29,621 bases of DNA from NCBI GenBank assembly GCA_019648995.1, contig BLXT01000074.1, positions 170,945 through 200,565 on the forward strand. Reading direction: 5' to 3'. The stretch's first letter is position 1. Each line of letters starts with the position of its first letter. The stretch comes from Plakobranchus ocellatus (Eukaryota > Mollusca > Gastropoda > Plakobranchidae). Below the pieces are notes generated by a model, which saw nothing but the letters and a program-made list of their open reading frames with translations, searched no databases and was not told the origin of the DNA. The translations under genes were made by a program, and so were the position numbers. Shown here one piece after another: positions 24,001-27,000 of the stretch.

Positions 24001-27000
24001 TTACTTATCAAAATTTTTAGGAATTGATTATGTGACAATCTGTGTATTTTATTTATTGCAAATATAATGTTCCTGAAGTAAAACGTTATTACTAACTCTA
24101 TCAGAAACAAGCCCCACTGGGAACAGTGATGGAAGCAGCTAAAGCAGATGTGATGGCATCCTCCATGGAAGAGTTGAGGATTGTGGAGGGTGAAGGCCAG
24201 GCCTCTGATAACTCTCTGTTGGCTTCAGGTATGTGCTGACCTATGGTCACAATCTGTGTCTGCGAATGTATTTTGGACATGAAAGGATAGAGATAGAGTG
24301 CATATGTGTAAATGGTTAGATGGATAGATAAATAGATAGGAAAGTAGGAAGATAGGCACGCAGGTAGGCAGGCAGACAGCAGGGAAGCAGACAAAGGGAG
24401 AGAAAGAGGAAAAGAGTGAGAAAGGGGTGGAGGGCAGAAGGAAGGGGGGGTGGTGGTGGTAAGAAAGAACAGAGAAAGAGATTCTGAGAGAGAGGTAGAG
24501 AGAGTGAAAGAGTGGGAGAGAGAGAGAGATATTACACTTAAAAGAATGAGGTAATGTAAAAGTTGAGCAGAAGAGCATATATGCTCTCTCTTGCTTGGAG
24601 AATAAAGATAGCAGATGGCCAGGGAGAGTTAAAGCAGTTTGCTAGCTAGTCTAATCTTTATTAATCAACCTTAATTGCAGCTATTTTCTGAAGATGTCAA
24701 AAGATAAACAATATCTAATAAAGCTGTAAAAATTTATATATATATAGAACCCCCTCTTATTATTTTTTTTAACTTTTCTTCAGAAAATCAAGGAAATCCT
24801 GACAATAAAATGACTGACCAATCTGGCAAAGTTGACTACTGTCCTGAAATGAATGTCCAGGACTTGCCTGACCATTTGACCATCGGGAGCCAGTTTCAGT
24901 TCCGTGTCACCATTCTGCAGGCATCCAACATCTCATCTGAGTATGCAGACATTTTCTGCCAGTTCAAGTGAGTTGAATCTGAGATCTGCATTTTGTTTTC
25001 TTTAATGGAGAATCACTGCCATTATCACTGTCAATATTACCTCATCACTGGGTTTGAGATATAAAAAAAAACAAAAAAAAACCCCAGGTTTTTTTCTTCC
25101 AGAATCTAGTTATTGGTGCATGTTTTTAGAGAAATTATAATGGCACATTTCATTAGTATGAATATCATCTGAAAGCTCTTAAGCTACAAAATGCAATAAT
25201 ATTAAAATTTCATTTTGACATAAATTTGAATTATCCCATTATGTAAGCCCCTACGAGCTGCCATTTGATAATAGGACACAGCATTTATGAAGAATAAGCA
25301 TTTTTTCATTTGTGGCTTTGTGCTTTTGAAGGAATATACCCATCAAAAGTCTTTTCTCAAACATCATATTTTTCAACGTTTGCACAATAGGAAATTGTTC
25401 CAAAAGCTGACTTAATAAAAATTTTTTGTATTGCACTACCTGGGAAAAGTTAAAGTTGGATTTGATCATCTTTATTTTTTTTTCAGTTTCCTTCACCGCC
25501 ACGATGAAGCATTCTCCACAGAACCTCTGAAGAACACAGGCAAAGGCCCCCCTCTGGGATTTTATCATGTTCAAAATGTAAGAGAGTTTCTGTGGACTTT
25601 TTATTTCCTTACAGTGCATTCATTTGATACACGAACTGCTATTCAGTCCAAGTGATATGCTTCTCTAATGTGGATCCAATTAAATTTTCAAAGTATACCT
25701 GCTTTGGGCTTCAGAAACAAGAGAACCTTGAAATGGCATTTGTCAGCCTTATTAACAAAACAGGTTGTGGCATACAGAGAGAGAACGTTTCCAAGATATT
25801 TATCGCTTTGTCATAATTGTATCTCCTAAAAGACAAAATCTCATTTATGATGTTGTTAATCTGTACTTTTTTTTTAATTCAATGTAATCTGAATAAATCA
25901 GGCACAAAACACATTTTGCGTGTATTGAATTATCAGTGCGATCATGAGCTGAAGCTTACAATATACACTCGTATAGAAAGAGAAATCTCATGAATCCACT
26001 CATTCTGTCAAAATTACACAGAATTACCTTTTGAGTCAACAAAAATGTTTGAAAGGCCTGAGTTCAAAAGCCTACAAATCAAGCACTGCCTGATTCAACT
26101 TGGTTGCCTCACAAATTTTCCCTAAACTTTTAAAGCCCCATAAAACTGAGCTAGTAAATATTTTGGTTATGGCTTTTTGTTTTAAATGAAGATACTTACT
26201 TTTAATACTCTTTTTTCTCCAATATAGTTCACTGTGACTGTGACTAAAGCATTCATAGACTACATCAAGACACAGCCTTTAGTGTTTGAGGTCCTGGGTC
26301 ACTATCAGCAACACCCTCTCCACGAGCAGGCCAAGGACTGCCCATAGTATGTCTATAATATTTTCTCATTTACATATGTGCCTATTAAATGTAAAAAAAT
26401 AATCAATTTTTTTGGATAAAACAGCAAATGATAAAAGAAAAATACAGTGAGATAAAACACATTTGAAAAAGAAATCTATCATTTTTAAAGTAACTTTATA
26501 AATTGCCCAGATAAGATTTTTACCATTTCCAGTATGACCCATCAATATAAAACGAAGCATTTGTAGGCATTGACTGACAGATCAAAGGCCAAGTATTTGA
26601 CCATGGTTGAAAAATCATAAATAGGCAAGATCACCACTCAGAAAGAACTTCAAACAATATAAAATCCAGCATCCAAAGGATGCAGTGGCGGCTCAATTGA
26701 AGGTTAAAGAAATTTTTGCCCATATTACAAATCTTCACCTTTAAAAGATCTGCATAGGTGTGTTTTTTCAGTATCTCGAGCCACTTTTATTGATTTAACT
26801 TTATTTCTTTGTTGGATACTTATCAACAAACAACTCTTTGTATATGGATGGGTCACAGAGTTGATACTATAAAACAATTGTCTCTAAAAAATGTACATGG
26901 TATTGTCAAGTGAGGGCCATAAATCATGAAATCACCCAATGGCAGCTTTATTTTATTCTGAAGATTCAAACCAATTTAAGCTCATATTCAAACCTGATTA

